Program-made: the position numbers and the translations under genes
Shown: positions 41,568-50,126 of the stretch, piece after piece
Position numbering within the stretch: the stretch's first letter is position 1
Layout of the letters: each line of letters begins with the position of its first letter
Notes under the pieces: model-generated
The model's database searches: none
The model's input: the letters and a program-made list of their open reading frames with translations, nothing else
Told to the model about the DNA's origin: nothing
Assembly (NCBI RefSeq): GCF_947500075.1
Contig: NZ_CANMQS010000003.1
Location: 310,001-374,000, forward strand
DNA from: an uncultured Sulfitobacter sp.
GTDB lineage: Bacteria; Pseudomonadota; Alphaproteobacteria; Rhodobacterales; Rhodobacteraceae
DNA: 64,000 nucleotides
Direction of reading: 5' to 3'

Positions 41568-43190
41568 TCAGGTTTCAGACAACCCTTCGAAAAGCCGCGC
41601 CACCGCTTCGGCGCCGGGGTCATTGTGGCCGATCAGGTTTTCCTCCGGCACGTAAGACGCGCGTCCTGCTTTGGCTTTGCCCATCCTGGCGGTCGCATCG
41701 GCACCTGCGCGGGCGGCAGCGGCGGCGGCACCCATGCCTTGCGGCAGCGCCGTGAGCGCGGGTTCAAGCGCGTCGATCATCGTGCGGTCGCCTTTGGCGG
41801 CACCGCCGACTTCGCTGATCCGTTTGAGACCGGCCAGCAACGCCTGCGGCACGGGATGCCCGCTGGCGCAGGCATCGCCCGCCGCCCCGAAGAAGATCGC
41901 GAGGATCACGCCGGAGGACCCTCCCATCGTTTGGCTCAGCTCGTCACCGACCGCCCGGAACAGCTGCGTCGGATCGGCAAGCGGCAGGCGGTCCAGCGCA
42001 TCTTTCATCGCGCGCCCCGCCGTGGCCAGCGTGCTGCCGGTGTCGCCATCGCCGGATTTGGCGTCAAGCGCATTCAAATCTGCCTCCGCCGCAATAAGCA
42101 GGTCGCAGCAATGATCCAGCAGGGCATGCGTTCTGGGATGGGCAGAGGGGATCGGTTTGATCGGGCTCAGACCATCGGGCAAGGGGCGCGGGTCGGTGGC
42201 ACCCAGGGCCACCATGCCGGGCCACGCAGGCAGGTCCACGGGCATTTCCAGATGCGCCTGATTGCCAGGCGTCACCGGCAGGACGGAGACGGAAAAACCG
42301 TGCATATCGAGGGAGGTCATCATCGGCGCAGGCCCGATGATGAATTTGATATTCGCCGCACTCTCCGCCGTGGCCAGTTCCTGCGCCAGCACGCTCATCT
42401 CAAGCGGCGTGGTGGAGCCGAGATTGTTGAGCAGCGCCACATGCGGGTCGTCGCCAATCATCGGCGTGAGTTTTTCCAGCACCATGTGCATCGCATGTTT
42501 GGCGTCCTTCAACGCCACCTGCTCCACCCCTGCTTCGCCGTGGATGCCCAGGCCGAGTTCGGCCATGCCCGGCGCGATCCGGTCTTCCTTGGTTGAGCCC
42601 GGCACGGTGCAGGTATCCAGCGATGTCCCGATGGAAGCCATGGCACCAATCGCGTTCTCCGCTGCGGCTGTTATCGCATCAAGATCCCCGCCGCCTTCGG
42701 CCATGGCGCCGACGATCTTGTGCACGAACAACGTCCCCGCCACGCCACGCGGTTGCGGCAGATCAGGCAGGGCGATGTCATCATCTACGATCACCATGGA
42801 GACCTTCAACCCAAACGCCCGCGCACGTTCTGCCGCAAGGCCGAAGTTCAAGCGGTCGCCGGTGTAGTTCTTCACGATCAGCAGGCACCCTGCCTCACCC
42901 GTCACCGCCAGTATCCCGGCCAGAACGGCATCGACAGAAGGGGAGGCAAAGACCTCTCCGCAGACTGCGGCGGTCAGCATACCGCGACCGACAAACCCGG
43001 CATGGGCTGGTTCATGTCCCGACCCGCCGCCGGAGATCAGCGCGACCTTGGATTTGTCCCAATCGGTGCGGCACACCACCTTGATATGCGGATAGCCATC
43101 CAGCCGGGTAAGCGCGCCACCGGAGGTCAGCAGCAGCCCGTCGATGGCATCGGTGACAAGCGTTTCCTTGGCGTTGATGAATTGCGGCAT
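41568..43190 (-). CDS. dihydroxyacetone kinase-family protein, DhaK-DhaL fusion
   Basis: ATP-dependent kinase of 540 residues joining DhaK (about 1-330) and DhaL (about 355-540) in one chain, as in the ATP-using enzymes of Citrobacter and eukaryotes. DhaK: ISGGGSGHEPAHAGFVGRG and GLGIHGEAGVEQ, His217 being the residue that binds the substrate carbonyl covalently. DhaL: LDAKSGDGDTGSTLATAGRA (Mg-ATP Asp residues) and MGGSSGVILAIFF. Substrates in this family include dihydroxyacetone and tetruloses such as erythrulose; with a polyol-type importer, either is possible. 12 bases separate it from the upstream ATPase gene. Confidence 0.93.
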   Translation of the reverse strand: MPQFINAKETLVTDAIDGLLLTSGGALTRLDGYPHIKVVCRTDWDKSKVALISGGGSGHEPAHAGFVGRGMLTAAVCGEVFASPSVDAVLAGILAVTGEAGCLLIVKNYTGDRLNFGLAAERARAFGLKVSMVIVDDDIALPDLPQPRGVAGTLFVHKIVGAMAEGGGDLDAITAAAENAIGAMASIGTSLDTCTVPGSTKEDRIAPGMAELGLGIHGEAGVEQVALKDAKHAMHMVLEKLTPMIGDDPHVALLNNLGSTTPLEMSVLAQELATAESAANIKFIIGPAPMMTSLDMHGFSVSVLPVTPGNQAHLEMPVDLPAWPGMVALGATDPRPLPDGLSPIKPIPSAHPRTHALLDHCCDLLIAAEADLNALDAKSGDGDTGSTLATAGRAMKDALDRLPLADPTQLFRAVGDELSQTMGGSSGVILAIFFGAAGDACASGHPVPQALLAGLKRISEVGGAAKGDRTMIDALEPALTALPQGMGAAAAAARAGADATARMGKAKAGRASYVPEENLIGHNDPGAEAVARLFEGLSET

Positions 43191-43202
43191 GGTCGGTCTC
43201 CT

Positions 43203-44198
43203 TCAGCGAATGCGGGCACCCGTGGCGTCAAAGCACAGCGGGTTGTTGGGGGCGATTTTCAGCACGGCACCGGGTTCGTAGTCCGTGGCAGGATCGGCGA
43301 TGGTGATCACGTCATGGCCTTGCAGGTTCAGGTGCAGGCGGTTCTGATCGCCCAGATGTTCGACGCGCTGCACCTGCGCCTCGACGCCTTCGCCCTGGGT
43401 GATGTGCTCCGGGCGCATGCCGATCTGCGTGGTGCCTTGGGGCATCCCGCCGAAGAGGTCAGCGGGCAGGATGTTGATGCGGGGCTGACCCAGACGGCCC
43501 GCGACATAGAGCGAATTGGGGTTCTCATAGATGTCGCGGGGGGAGCCGAATTGCGCGAGACGCCCGTGATCCAGCACACCGATATGGGTGGCCATGGTCA
43601 TCGCTTCGATCTGGTCGTGGGTCACGTAGAGGAGCGTGGCGCCGAGGCTGGCATGGATGCGTTTCAGCTCTACCCGTAGATCCGTGCGCAGCTTGGCGTC
43701 GAGCGAGCTGAGCGGTTCGTCCATGAGGAAGATCGCGGGGTCGCGTACAAGGGCACGGCCGATGGAGACGCGCTGCATCTCCCCCCCTGATAGGGCCGTC
43801 GCCTTGTTGTCGAGCTTGTGGCTGATCTGGAGGACGCTGGCCACGTCATTGACCTTGCGCTCGATCTCATCCGGGGAGGTTTTCAGCACCGGGGATTTGA
43901 GCGGGAAGGCAAGGTTTTCGCGCACCGTAAGATGCGGATAGAGCGAGTATTGCTGGAACACCATCGCCACGTCGCGTTGGGCCGGCATTTCATTGTCGAC
44001 CTGGCGGCCACCGATCCAGACCTCCCCCTGATCAGCCTTGTCGAGGCCGGAAATCAGGCGCAGCGTGGTGGTTTTGCCCGCTCCGGTGGGGCCAAGCAGA
44101 ACGACGAACGATCCGTCAGGAATGGTGAGCGACACATCCGCGATGCCGACCTGATCGCCGTAGGATTTGGACAGGTTTTTCAGGATGACCTCAGCCAT
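43203..44198 (-). CDS. ABC transporter ATP-binding protein (sugar/polyol, CUT1 type), copy 1
   Basis: ATPase of 331 residues. Walker A LLGPTGAGKTTTLRLI, signature LSGGEMQRVSIGRALV, Walker B AIFLMDEPLSSLDAKL, then a C-terminal TOBE/MalK-type regulatory domain from about 240. It differs clearly from the neighbouring ATPase, so the importer probably uses a heterodimer of unlike ATPases, as described for the glycerol importer GlpSTPQUV. Starts eight bases inside the 3' end of that neighbour. Confidence 0.95.
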   Translation of the reverse strand: MAEVILKNLSKSYGDQVGIADVSLTIPDGSFVVLLGPTGAGKTTTLRLISGLDKADQGEVWIGGRQVDNEMPAQRDVAMVFQQYSLYPHLTVRENLAFPLKSPVLKTSPDEIERKVNDVASVLQISHKLDNKATALSGGEMQRVSIGRALVRDPAIFLMDEPLSSLDAKLRTDLRVELKRIHASLGATLLYVTHDQIEAMTMATHIGVLDHGRLAQFGSPRDIYENPNSLYVAGRLGQPRINILPADLFGGMPQGTTQIGMRPEHITQGEGVEAQVQRVEHLGDQNRLHLNLQGHDVITIADPATDYEPGAVLKIAPNNPLCFDATGARIR

Positions 44199-45288
44199 GG
44201 GCGAGCACCTTTTCGTTCAGTTCGGAGATCAGCGCGGCACCTGTTGCTTCGTCGAAGAGCGTGATCTTGGGGGCCTCGAAACTGAGGCCGACTTTCTCTC
44301 CAACTGTGGCAACCTGCGCGCTGTCCACGCGGGCCTTCAATTCTCCATTTGGCGTGTCGAGGGTGATGATCTGGGTGGTGCCGAGGTATTCGGTGGTGAT
44401 CACCTCGCCCCGGTAGTCGCCCGTGTCGCTGAGCTTGATGTGTTCGGGACGGACACCGTAGACAAGCTTGCCACTTGCACCTTGTCTTTGCTGTGGAATT
44501 CCAAGTGTTTGACCGTTGAGGGTAACGCTCGTGGCGCCTTCGCTCACGGCGCCTTCAAAGGGCAGGAAATTCATCGACGGCGAGCCGATGAAATCCGCCA
44601 CGAACATCGTCGCGGGTTTGTCATAGACCTCCTGCGGGGTGCCGAATTGCTCAACCACGGCGTTGTTCATCACGACGATCTTGTCGCCCATCTGCATCGC
44701 TTCAAGCTGATCGTGGGTGACGTAGACGGTGGTGGCGTTCATGCGGTCATGCAGCGCGCGTAGCTCTTCGGCCATGTGCTCGCGGAATTCCGCATCGAGC
44801 GCGCCGAGGGGCTCGTCCATCATGAAGGCTTTGGGATCGCGGACGATGGCGCGGCCCAGCGCGACGCGCTGGCGGTCGCCGCCGGAGAGACCACCGACGG
44901 GTTTGTTGAGCATGTCCTGAATGCCGAGGATGTTCGCCACTTCCTCCACCTTCGCCTTGACCTGGGCACGTGGCATGCCCTGACTGACCAGAGGATAGCT
45001 GAGGTTCTTGCGCACGTTCATATGCGGGTAGAGCGCGAACATCTGAAAGACGAAGGCGATGTCACGCTGGCTGGGAGGTAGTTGGCTGATCTCCTCGCCG
45101 TCGAGATAAATCTCGCCGCTCGTCGGCAGTTCGAGGCCGGCGATCATCCGCAGGGTGGTGGTTTTGCCGCAGCCGGAGGGGCCGAGGAGCATGAAGAATT
45201 CACCGTCTTCGATGGTGAAGCTGGATTCCTTCACCGCGGTGAAATCACCGAATTCCTTGCGGATGTTCTTGATCTGGATCTGGGCCAC
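44191..45288 (-). CDS. ABC transporter ATP-binding protein (sugar/polyol, CUT1 type), copy 2
   Basis: ATPase of 365 residues. Walker A LLGPSGCGKTTTLRMI, signature LSGGDRQRVALGRAIV, Walker B AFMMDEPLGALDAEF, followed by a TOBE-type domain. I place the start at GTG 45288 (VAQIQIKNIRKEF): AAGGA is upstream and the ABC fold begins there; an ATG at 45438 would overlap the two-helix gene and add unconserved residues. Works with the second ATPase and the two permeases. Confidence 0.93.
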   Translation of the reverse strand: MAQIQIKNIRKEFGDFTAVKESSFTIEDGEFFMLLGPSGCGKTTTLRMIAGLELPTSGEIYLDGEEISQLPPSQRDIAFVFQMFALYPHMNVRKNLSYPLVSQGMPRAQVKAKVEEVANILGIQDMLNKPVGGLSGGDRQRVALGRAIVRDPKAFMMDEPLGALDAEFREHMAEELRALHDRMNATTVYVTHDQLEAMQMGDKIVVMNNAVVEQFGTPQEVYDKPATMFVADFIGSPSMNFLPFEGAVSEGATSVTLNGQTLGIPQQRQGASGKLVYGVRPEHIKLSDTGDYRGEVITTEYLGTTQIITLDTPNGELKARVDSAQVATVGEKVGLSFEAPKITLFDEATGAALISELNEKVLAHG

Positions 45289-45293
45289 GGCGG

Positions 45294-45482
45294 TCAGTCC
45301 TTGAAGTGGGAAACGACGATGAACATGACGGTGCCCACCAGCGTGACGATGAAGGAATAGGTATAAAGCCACAGCGCGAAGGGCTGCATCAACATGAAGA
45401 CCCCCAGGCCGATGAGGATGGTTGCGAGCATCTCCCATGGGCCGCGTTTGAGGCGGAGGAGGCCGGAGAGGAAATTGGTCAT
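45294..45482 (-). CDS. two-helix 62-residue membrane protein in the importer operon
   Basis: Small protein of 62 residues: basic amphipathic N-terminus (LLRLKRGPW), helix 1 about 18-37 (MLATILIGLGVFMLMQPFAL) and helix 2 about 40-58 (YTYSFIVTLVGTVMFIVVS). A strong ribosome binding site (GGAGG) precedes the ATG. It lies between permease and ATPase genes, five bases before the latter. Rhizobial glycerol importers have a small membrane protein (GlpU) in such operons, but I cannot show homology. It may be an importer subunit or assembly factor; function unknown. Confidence 0.85.
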   Translation of the reverse strand: MTNFLSGLLRLKRGPWEMLATILIGLGVFMLMQPFALWLYTYSFIVTLVGTVMFIVVSHFKD

Positions 45483-45510
45483 GTCAGGGCCTCCGGTTGG
45501 GGGTCAAGGT

Positions 45511-45543
45511 CTGTGCACAAGCTGTACACAACCTGTACACCGC
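45511..45543. repeat. three tandem 11-bp direct repeats
   Basis: CTGTGCACAAG, CTGTACACAAC and CTGTACACCGC follow each other without gaps, about one helical turn each, 29 bases upstream of the two-helix protein gene and after the second permease gene. Each contains a TGTRCAC half-palindrome. Possibly a protein-binding or RNA element; the purpose is unknown. Confidence 0.75.
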
Positions 45544-45576
45544 CGCGGTGCAGCATCTGGATGAGGCGCGTTGGGA

Positions 45577-46512
45577 TCATTTCCGCACCGCTCCGAAAGT
45601 GATGCCGCGCAGCAGGTGTTTGCGCAGCAGGATGGTGAAGATCATCACAGGCAGAAGGAAGATCGTCGCGCCTGCCGCAACCGCTGGCCAGTCGAGGCCG
45701 CCGACGCCGATGATTGTGGGGATGAACGGCGGGGCGGTCTGGGCCGTGCCGGAGGTCAGGAGGACTGCGAAGGCGTATTCGTTCCACGCGAAGATCAGGC
45801 AGAAGATCGCGGTGGAGGCGATGCCTGTGGCGGCCTGCGGCAGGACAACCTTGTAGAAAGCCTGAAACCTTGTGTAACCGTCGATGAGGGCCGCCTCTTC
45901 ATACTCGCGCGGGATTTCGTCGATGAAGCCTTTGAGCAGCCAGACGGCCAGCGAGATGTTTACCGCCGTATAGAGCAGGATCATGCCGAGGTGCGTATCG
46001 GACAATCCCAGTTGTCGGTACATCAGGAAGATCGGGATCGCCACGGCGATGGGCGGCATCATGCGGGTGCTGAGGATGAAGAAGAGCAGATCATCGGCCA
46101 GCGGGATTTTGAAACGGCTGAAGGCATAGGCGGCCAGCGTCCCCAGCACGATGCTGAGGAAGGTGGAGCCGAAACCGATGATCACCGAGTTGAGGAAACG
46201 TTCGCCGAATTTCGAGGGGCCCGCGATGACCATGTCGTATTCGCGCACGATCTCATCATACCAGGTCTGCGGCGGGTTGGCGGCGAGGAAGTCATCCGTC
46301 TGGCGGGTGCGGGTGGTGAAAAGGTTCACGTAGCCTTCGAGGGTCGGCTCAAACAGGACTTTCGGCGGATAGCTGATGGCATCGGAAGGGGATTTGAAGC
46401 CGGTGAGCATGATCCACACAAGCGGCACCATGGTGATCAGCGCGTAGAGGATGACCATGGTGCCTGCGAACCATTTGGAACGTTTGCTTGGCTCTGTGAC
46501 GGAGAAGCTCAT
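45577..46512 (-). CDS. carbohydrate ABC transporter permease, MalG-type
   Basis: Inner-membrane permease of 311 residues with six helices. The cytoplasmic EAA loop reads EEAALIDGYTRFQAFYKVVL, where the ATPase docks. A hydrophilic loop between TM1 and TM2 (about 60-105) is as in MalG-type subunits. It pairs with the permease encoded 112 bases upstream; a degenerate copy of the 39258-39375 repeat lies in that spacer. Confidence 0.93.
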   Translation of the reverse strand: MSFSVTEPSKRSKWFAGTMVILYALITMVPLVWIMLTGFKSPSDAISYPPKVLFEPTLEGYVNLFTTRTRQTDDFLAANPPQTWYDEIVREYDMVIAGPSKFGERFLNSVIIGFGSTFLSIVLGTLAAYAFSRFKIPLADDLLFFILSTRMMPPIAVAIPIFLMYRQLGLSDTHLGMILLYTAVNISLAVWLLKGFIDEIPREYEEAALIDGYTRFQAFYKVVLPQAATGIASTAIFCLIFAWNEYAFAVLLTSGTAQTAPPFIPTIIGVGGLDWPAVAAGATIFLLPVMIFTILLRKHLLRGITFGAVRK

Positions 46513-46571
46513 GATCGGGCACCAGTACTGGATTGCGCCGTCGGAGGGGGGCTGTCTGCCCCCCGGCTGAC

Positions 46572-46603
46572 GCCTCCCCCCGAGGATATTTCTGGAGAAA
46601 AGA
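46572..46603. repeat. third, diverged copy of the intergenic repeat
   Basis: GCCTCCCCCCGAGGATATTT followed by CTGGAGAAAAGA aligns with the arms of the inverted pair at 39258-39375, differing mainly in the GC-rich head. It lies in the 112-base spacer between the two permease genes and is preceded by a G/C-rich inverted segment (about 46541-46570). Confidence 0.7.
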
Positions 46604-46624
46604 GGGGGGTGGATGGGGCGGGGG

Positions 46625-47572
46625 TCATCTTTCTTTTACCTTGTTGAGGGCTTTGACGTAGATCGAGGCGAGGCCGAACACGGTGACGAAGAGGATGATC
46701 GCATAGGCCGAGGCATAACCGGTGCGCCATTTCTCAAAGGCCTCACGCTTGAGGTTGATGGAGGTGAGTTCGGTTGTGGAGCCGGGGCCGCCACCGGTGA
46801 GCTGGACAACCAGATCGAACATCTTGAAGTTTTCGATACCCCGGAAGAGGACGGCGAGCATCAGGAAGGGCAGCACCATGGGGATGGTGATGGTGAAGAA
46901 CTGCCGCAGTTTTGAGGCGCGGTCGACCTCGGCAGCTTCATAGATGTAGTCGGGGATACTTCGGAGGCCGGCAAGGCAGATCAGCATCACGAAGGGCGTC
47001 CACATCCATGTGTCCACAATCACGATGGACCACGGGGCGAGATCGACGGAGCCGAGCATTTCAAAGCTGGAGGGGTCTTTGCCGGTGAAGAAGGCGACGA
47101 TGTAGTTGAAGAGACCGATTTGTGGCTGATAGAGGAATTTCCAGAAGTTGCCGACCACCGCCGGGCTGAGCATCATCGGCAGGACGATGATCGTCGTCCA
47201 CAGGTCGTTGCCTTTGAATTTCTTGTTGATCAGGTAGGCCAGCGTAAAGCCGATGAGCACCTGAAAGAAGATCGTCCAGAACAGAAAGTGCGCGGTGGCC
47301 TGCATGTTCAGCCAGATGTCGCTGTCGGTCAGGATGCGTTCGTAATTGCGCAACCCGACCCATTCGGGTTCGCGGTTCAGGCGGTTGGCCTTGAAGTTGG
47401 TGAAGCTGAGGCGGATCGTCCAGATCAGCGGGAAGATGTTGATGGCCAGCAACAGGAAGATCGTGGGGCCCACGAAGATCCACGCGATGGCACGGTCGCT
47501 GAGACCTCTGACCTTGCGCGCGACCCGGACGGGGGTGGCGGCGGCTGCGCGGGTGATTGGTGTTTTGGACAT
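46625..47572 (-). CDS. carbohydrate ABC transporter permease, MalF-type
   Basis: Inner-membrane permease of 315 residues with six helices and EAA loop YEAAEVDRASKLRQFFTITI near 220-240. GPTIFLLLAINIFPLIWTIR forms TM1 and LTGGGPGSTTELTSI is a typical CUT1 periplasmic motif. It follows the binding-protein gene, separated by 96 bases that contain a perfect 11-bp hairpin. Confidence 0.94.
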   Translation of the reverse strand: MSKTPITRAAAATPVRVARKVRGLSDRAIAWIFVGPTIFLLLAINIFPLIWTIRLSFTNFKANRLNREPEWVGLRNYERILTDSDIWLNMQATAHFLFWTIFFQVLIGFTLAYLINKKFKGNDLWTTIIVLPMMLSPAVVGNFWKFLYQPQIGLFNYIVAFFTGKDPSSFEMLGSVDLAPWSIVIVDTWMWTPFVMLICLAGLRSIPDYIYEAAEVDRASKLRQFFTITIPMVLPFLMLAVLFRGIENFKMFDLVVQLTGGGPGSTTELTSINLKREAFEKWRTGYASAYAIILFVTVFGLASIYVKALNKVKER

Positions 47573-47632
47573 GACGTCTCCGGTCGCGCGGGCGCGGTGG
47601 ATGGTGGCGGGTCAGGCAGGGTTTTGGTGGGG

Positions 47633-47661
47633 GTAGGGTGCGCCGTGCATGCGCACCCTAC
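47633..47661 (-). promoter_or_regulatory. intercistronic hairpin between binding protein and permease
   Basis: GTAGGGTGCGC and GCGCACCCTAC form a perfect 11-bp stem with a 7-base loop, starting eight bases after the binding-protein stop codon. Lacking a U-run, it most likely blocks 3'-exonucleases and keeps binding-protein mRNA abundant. The sequence resembles REP-like palindromes of Rhodobacteraceae (memory). Confidence 0.75.
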
Positions 47662-47668
47662 GGGTCTT

Positions 47669-48988
47669 TTACAGCTTGCCTTCGTCTTCGAAGACTTCGG
47701 TCCAATCCTCGACCAGCTTGTCGAGTGCTTCCTGGGCTGTGCCCTGATCGGCCACGATGTAGTCATGCAGGCGTTTCTGCATGGCCAGCAGCAGTTCAGC
47801 GTAGGCAGGCTCCTGCCAGAAGTCCTGCACCGAGCCCATCGCTTCGAGGAAGTCACCGGCGAAGGGTGCGCTGTCCTTGAAGCCCGGATCGTTCAGCACG
47901 GAGTTATGCGCGGAATAGCCGCCCAGCTCCCACCATTTGGCCTGCACGTCGGGGTTGGCGAACCATTTGATGTACTCAAGGGCGGCGTCCTGCTTGTCGG
48001 AGTAGGCGACAACAGAAATGCCCTGCCCGCCCAGTGTTGAACCTGCCTGGTTCTGGGGTGGGTTCACGAAGAAGTCGATCTTGTCACCGCCTGTGTTGGG
48101 ATCGGCGTAGAGGCCGGGGAAGAAGGCGAACCAGTTCATCGCCATGGCGACCTGACCGGATTTGAACGCATCAAGCGATTCACCCATGTAGGAGTTGGTG
48201 TAGCCCGGAGGGGTCGCTGTCTCATAAAACTCTTTATAGAATTCAAGGGCTTCCACAGCTTCGGGAGAGTTCACCGCACCGTCCATGTCGTAGGAACCGG
48301 GTGTGTTCTCGTATTTGAAGCCCCATGGATAGAGCGCGGATGTCACGCCCATGGTGATGCCTTCGGACCCACGCTCGGTAAAGATGGAGGCGCCGTAGAC
48401 GGTCTTGCCGTCGATCTCACGTTCCTGGAAGAATTGCGCGATTTCGAGCAGTTCTTTCTGGGATTTCGGCTCTGCCAGATCGCGGCCTGTTGCCTCTTTG
48501 AAAGCGGCTTTGATGTCGTCCCGCTCAAACCAGTCTTTGCGGTAGAACCAGCCGTTTGCGTCCCCCATTGCGGGCAGCGCGTAGTAGTTTGGCGTGCCTT
48601 TGGGCCATGTGGAATAGGCATAGACCGTCGCTTCGGCGAAATCATCCATGGAGATGCCTTCGCTGTCGAAGAAGTCGTTCAGCTTGACGTAGTGACCGTT
48701 TTCCGCGCCACCACCGATCCACTGGCTGTCGCCGATCAGCAGATCACACAGCTTCCCGCCGGAGTTCAGTTCGTTCAGCATCCGGTCGGCGAAGTTGGGC
48801 CAGGGGATGAACTCAAAGCTCATGTTGTGGCCGGATTGCGCTTCAAATTCCTTGCTCAACTCGACCAATGCGTTTGCAGGGTCCCAGGCGGCCCAGCAGA
48901 GTGTCAGATCTTCGGCAGCCGCGCTTTGCGCGAAGGATGCCGCGGCAATGCTAAGGGCACTGACAGATGCCAGTTTCAAATTCTTCAT
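47669..48988 (-). CDS. ABC transporter substrate-binding protein (CUT1, family 1)
   Basis: Periplasmic binding protein of 439 residues: Sec signal peptide (MKNLKLASVSALSIAAASFA, cleavage near SAAAED), then mature LTLCWAAWDPANALVELSKE and further family 1 features (SGQVAMAMNWFAFFPGL). GGAGGA eight bases before the ATG at 48988 decides the start. First gene of the importer-kinase-LacI operon, behind two LacI-type operators. Large binding proteins like this serve mono/oligosaccharides, sugar alcohols or glycerol; with a DAK kinase encoded in the operon, a polyol or small ketose is favoured. Confidence 0.94.
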   Translation of the reverse strand: MKNLKLASVSALSIAAASFAQSAAAEDLTLCWAAWDPANALVELSKEFEAQSGHNMSFEFIPWPNFADRMLNELNSGGKLCDLLIGDSQWIGGGAENGHYVKLNDFFDSEGISMDDFAEATVYAYSTWPKGTPNYYALPAMGDANGWFYRKDWFERDDIKAAFKEATGRDLAEPKSQKELLEIAQFFQEREIDGKTVYGASIFTERGSEGITMGVTSALYPWGFKYENTPGSYDMDGAVNSPEAVEALEFYKEFYETATPPGYTNSYMGESLDAFKSGQVAMAMNWFAFFPGLYADPNTGGDKIDFFVNPPQNQAGSTLGGQGISVVAYSDKQDAALEYIKWFANPDVQAKWWELGGYSAHNSVLNDPGFKDSAPFAGDFLEAMGSVQDFWQEPAYAELLLAMQKRLHDYIVADQGTAQEALDKLVEDWTEVFEDEGKL

Positions 48989-49063
48989 GGATTTTCCTCC
49001 CAATGTGCAATCGGCTTTTTACTCGGGGTGCCGATTCGTCGTTTTCACATGTGCCACGCTATT

Positions 49064-49110
49064 TGAGGTACGCACCTCACGTCTAGGCATTTTTTGAGGT
49101 GCGTACCTCA
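49064..49110. promoter_or_regulatory. twin LacI-family operators upstream of the importer operon
   Basis: TGAGGTACGCACCTCA (49064-49079) and TGAGGTGCGTACCTCA (49095-49110) are 16-bp near-perfect palindromes with the central CG typical of LacI-family sites, and each is the exact reverse complement of the other. Centres are 31 bp apart (three helical turns), so two dimers would sit on one face. They lie 76-122 bases upstream of the binding-protein start. The other sequence in 48989-49285 is A/T-rich with no gene. Confidence 0.85.
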
Positions 49111-49285
49111 TATCTGGCGAATTGGGGTATAATACGCTGATTTACATTGTTATTTTTTGGTATGAAATGTCTGCGCGTGCAATTTGACGGTCTTGGCTGA
49201 AGTCATATCCGGTCTTTGCATTCCGGTGGATTTGCTGCGAACGTCACCGCATGTTTTCCACCCGCATTGTTGTCAGGATGCCCGC

Positions 49286-50047
49286 ATGACCGCCAAGATT
49301 GAAATGCTCTGCCATTACCCGGTGAAGGGGTTGAGTGCGCAGAGGCTGGACCACGTCACGCTGTCGCCCGGTCAGGGGTTTCCCTTGGACCGCGCGTTCG
49401 GATTTGCCCGGCGGGGCAGCGGGTTTGACCCCGAAAACCCCAGGCCCTTGCCGAAGGGAAAGTTCGTTGTGCTGGCGCGGGATGCGGGGTTGGCGCTGCT
49501 GGAGACACGGTATGATGACGGCACGCAGATGCTGCATATCGGGGAGGCAGGTTTTGACACCCGGACACCCGAGGGGCGCGAGGGCGCGGCGGCGGCGATT
49601 GCCGCGCATCTGGGGTACGAGGCGGATATGCAGCCCACCTTGCACTCTGCGGGGCCACACAAATTCACGGATGTGTCGGTGGTGTCAGAGGCGATGATGA
49701 ACGCGGTATCGTTGATCAATGTCGACAGCGTTGCCGATTTTGCCCAGAAGGTGAAGATGGACATCAGCCCGGCGCGGTTTCGCGGCAATATCCTGTTTTC
49801 CGGCACCGCCCCCTTTGACGAACTGAACTGGGAAGGGCGGGAGGTCCGCATCGGGGAGGCCCGGTTGCGCGTGCTGCTGCGGACCCAGCGGTGCCCGGCG
49901 ACGGAGGTGAACCTTGAAACCGGGGCACGTGACATCGACCTGCCCGGTGCGTTGCGGCAGCATTATGGTCACAAGGACATGGGGATTTACGCGGAAGTGG
50001 TTCAAGGGGGGCGGATCGCGCCCGGAGATGCGCTGAACCTGCTGTGA
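49286..50047 (+). CDS. MOSC domain-containing protein
   Basis: Protein of 253 residues with an N-terminal MOSC beta-barrel (IEMLCHYPVKGLSAQRLDHV) and a MOSC core (about 110-250: DVSVVSEAMMNAVSLINVDS, RFRGNILFSGTAPFDELNWE, LLRTQRCPATEVNLETGARD). Cys in TQRCPAT matches the conserved sulfur-carrying Cys of molybdenum cofactor sulfurase C-terminal and mARC-like proteins. Likely handles sulfur or a Moco-dependent reduction; no redox partner is encoded nearby. Start at 49286 (AGGA upstream) rather than an in-frame codon at 49184. Confidence 0.9.
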   Translation: MTAKIEMLCHYPVKGLSAQRLDHVTLSPGQGFPLDRAFGFARRGSGFDPENPRPLPKGKFVVLARDAGLALLETRYDDGTQMLHIGEAGFDTRTPEGREGAAAAIAAHLGYEADMQPTLHSAGPHKFTDVSVVSEAMMNAVSLINVDSVADFAQKVKMDISPARFRGNILFSGTAPFDELNWEGREVRIGEARLRVLLRTQRCPATEVNLETGARDIDLPGALRQHYGHKDMGIYAEVVQGGRIAPGDALNLL

Positions 50048-50126
50048 TGTCCAAGTGGCGGACAGCTGACCTGTTCGTTTTTGCTTTATCTCCGGCATCA
50101 CCACGGTAGGGTCGGCGCGAACAACA

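Noticed and set aside
40428..42596. 722-codon plus-strand frame across the LacI and DAK genes
   Set aside because: It spans two unrelated minus-strand genes and the spacer between them, and its translation resembles no protein family.
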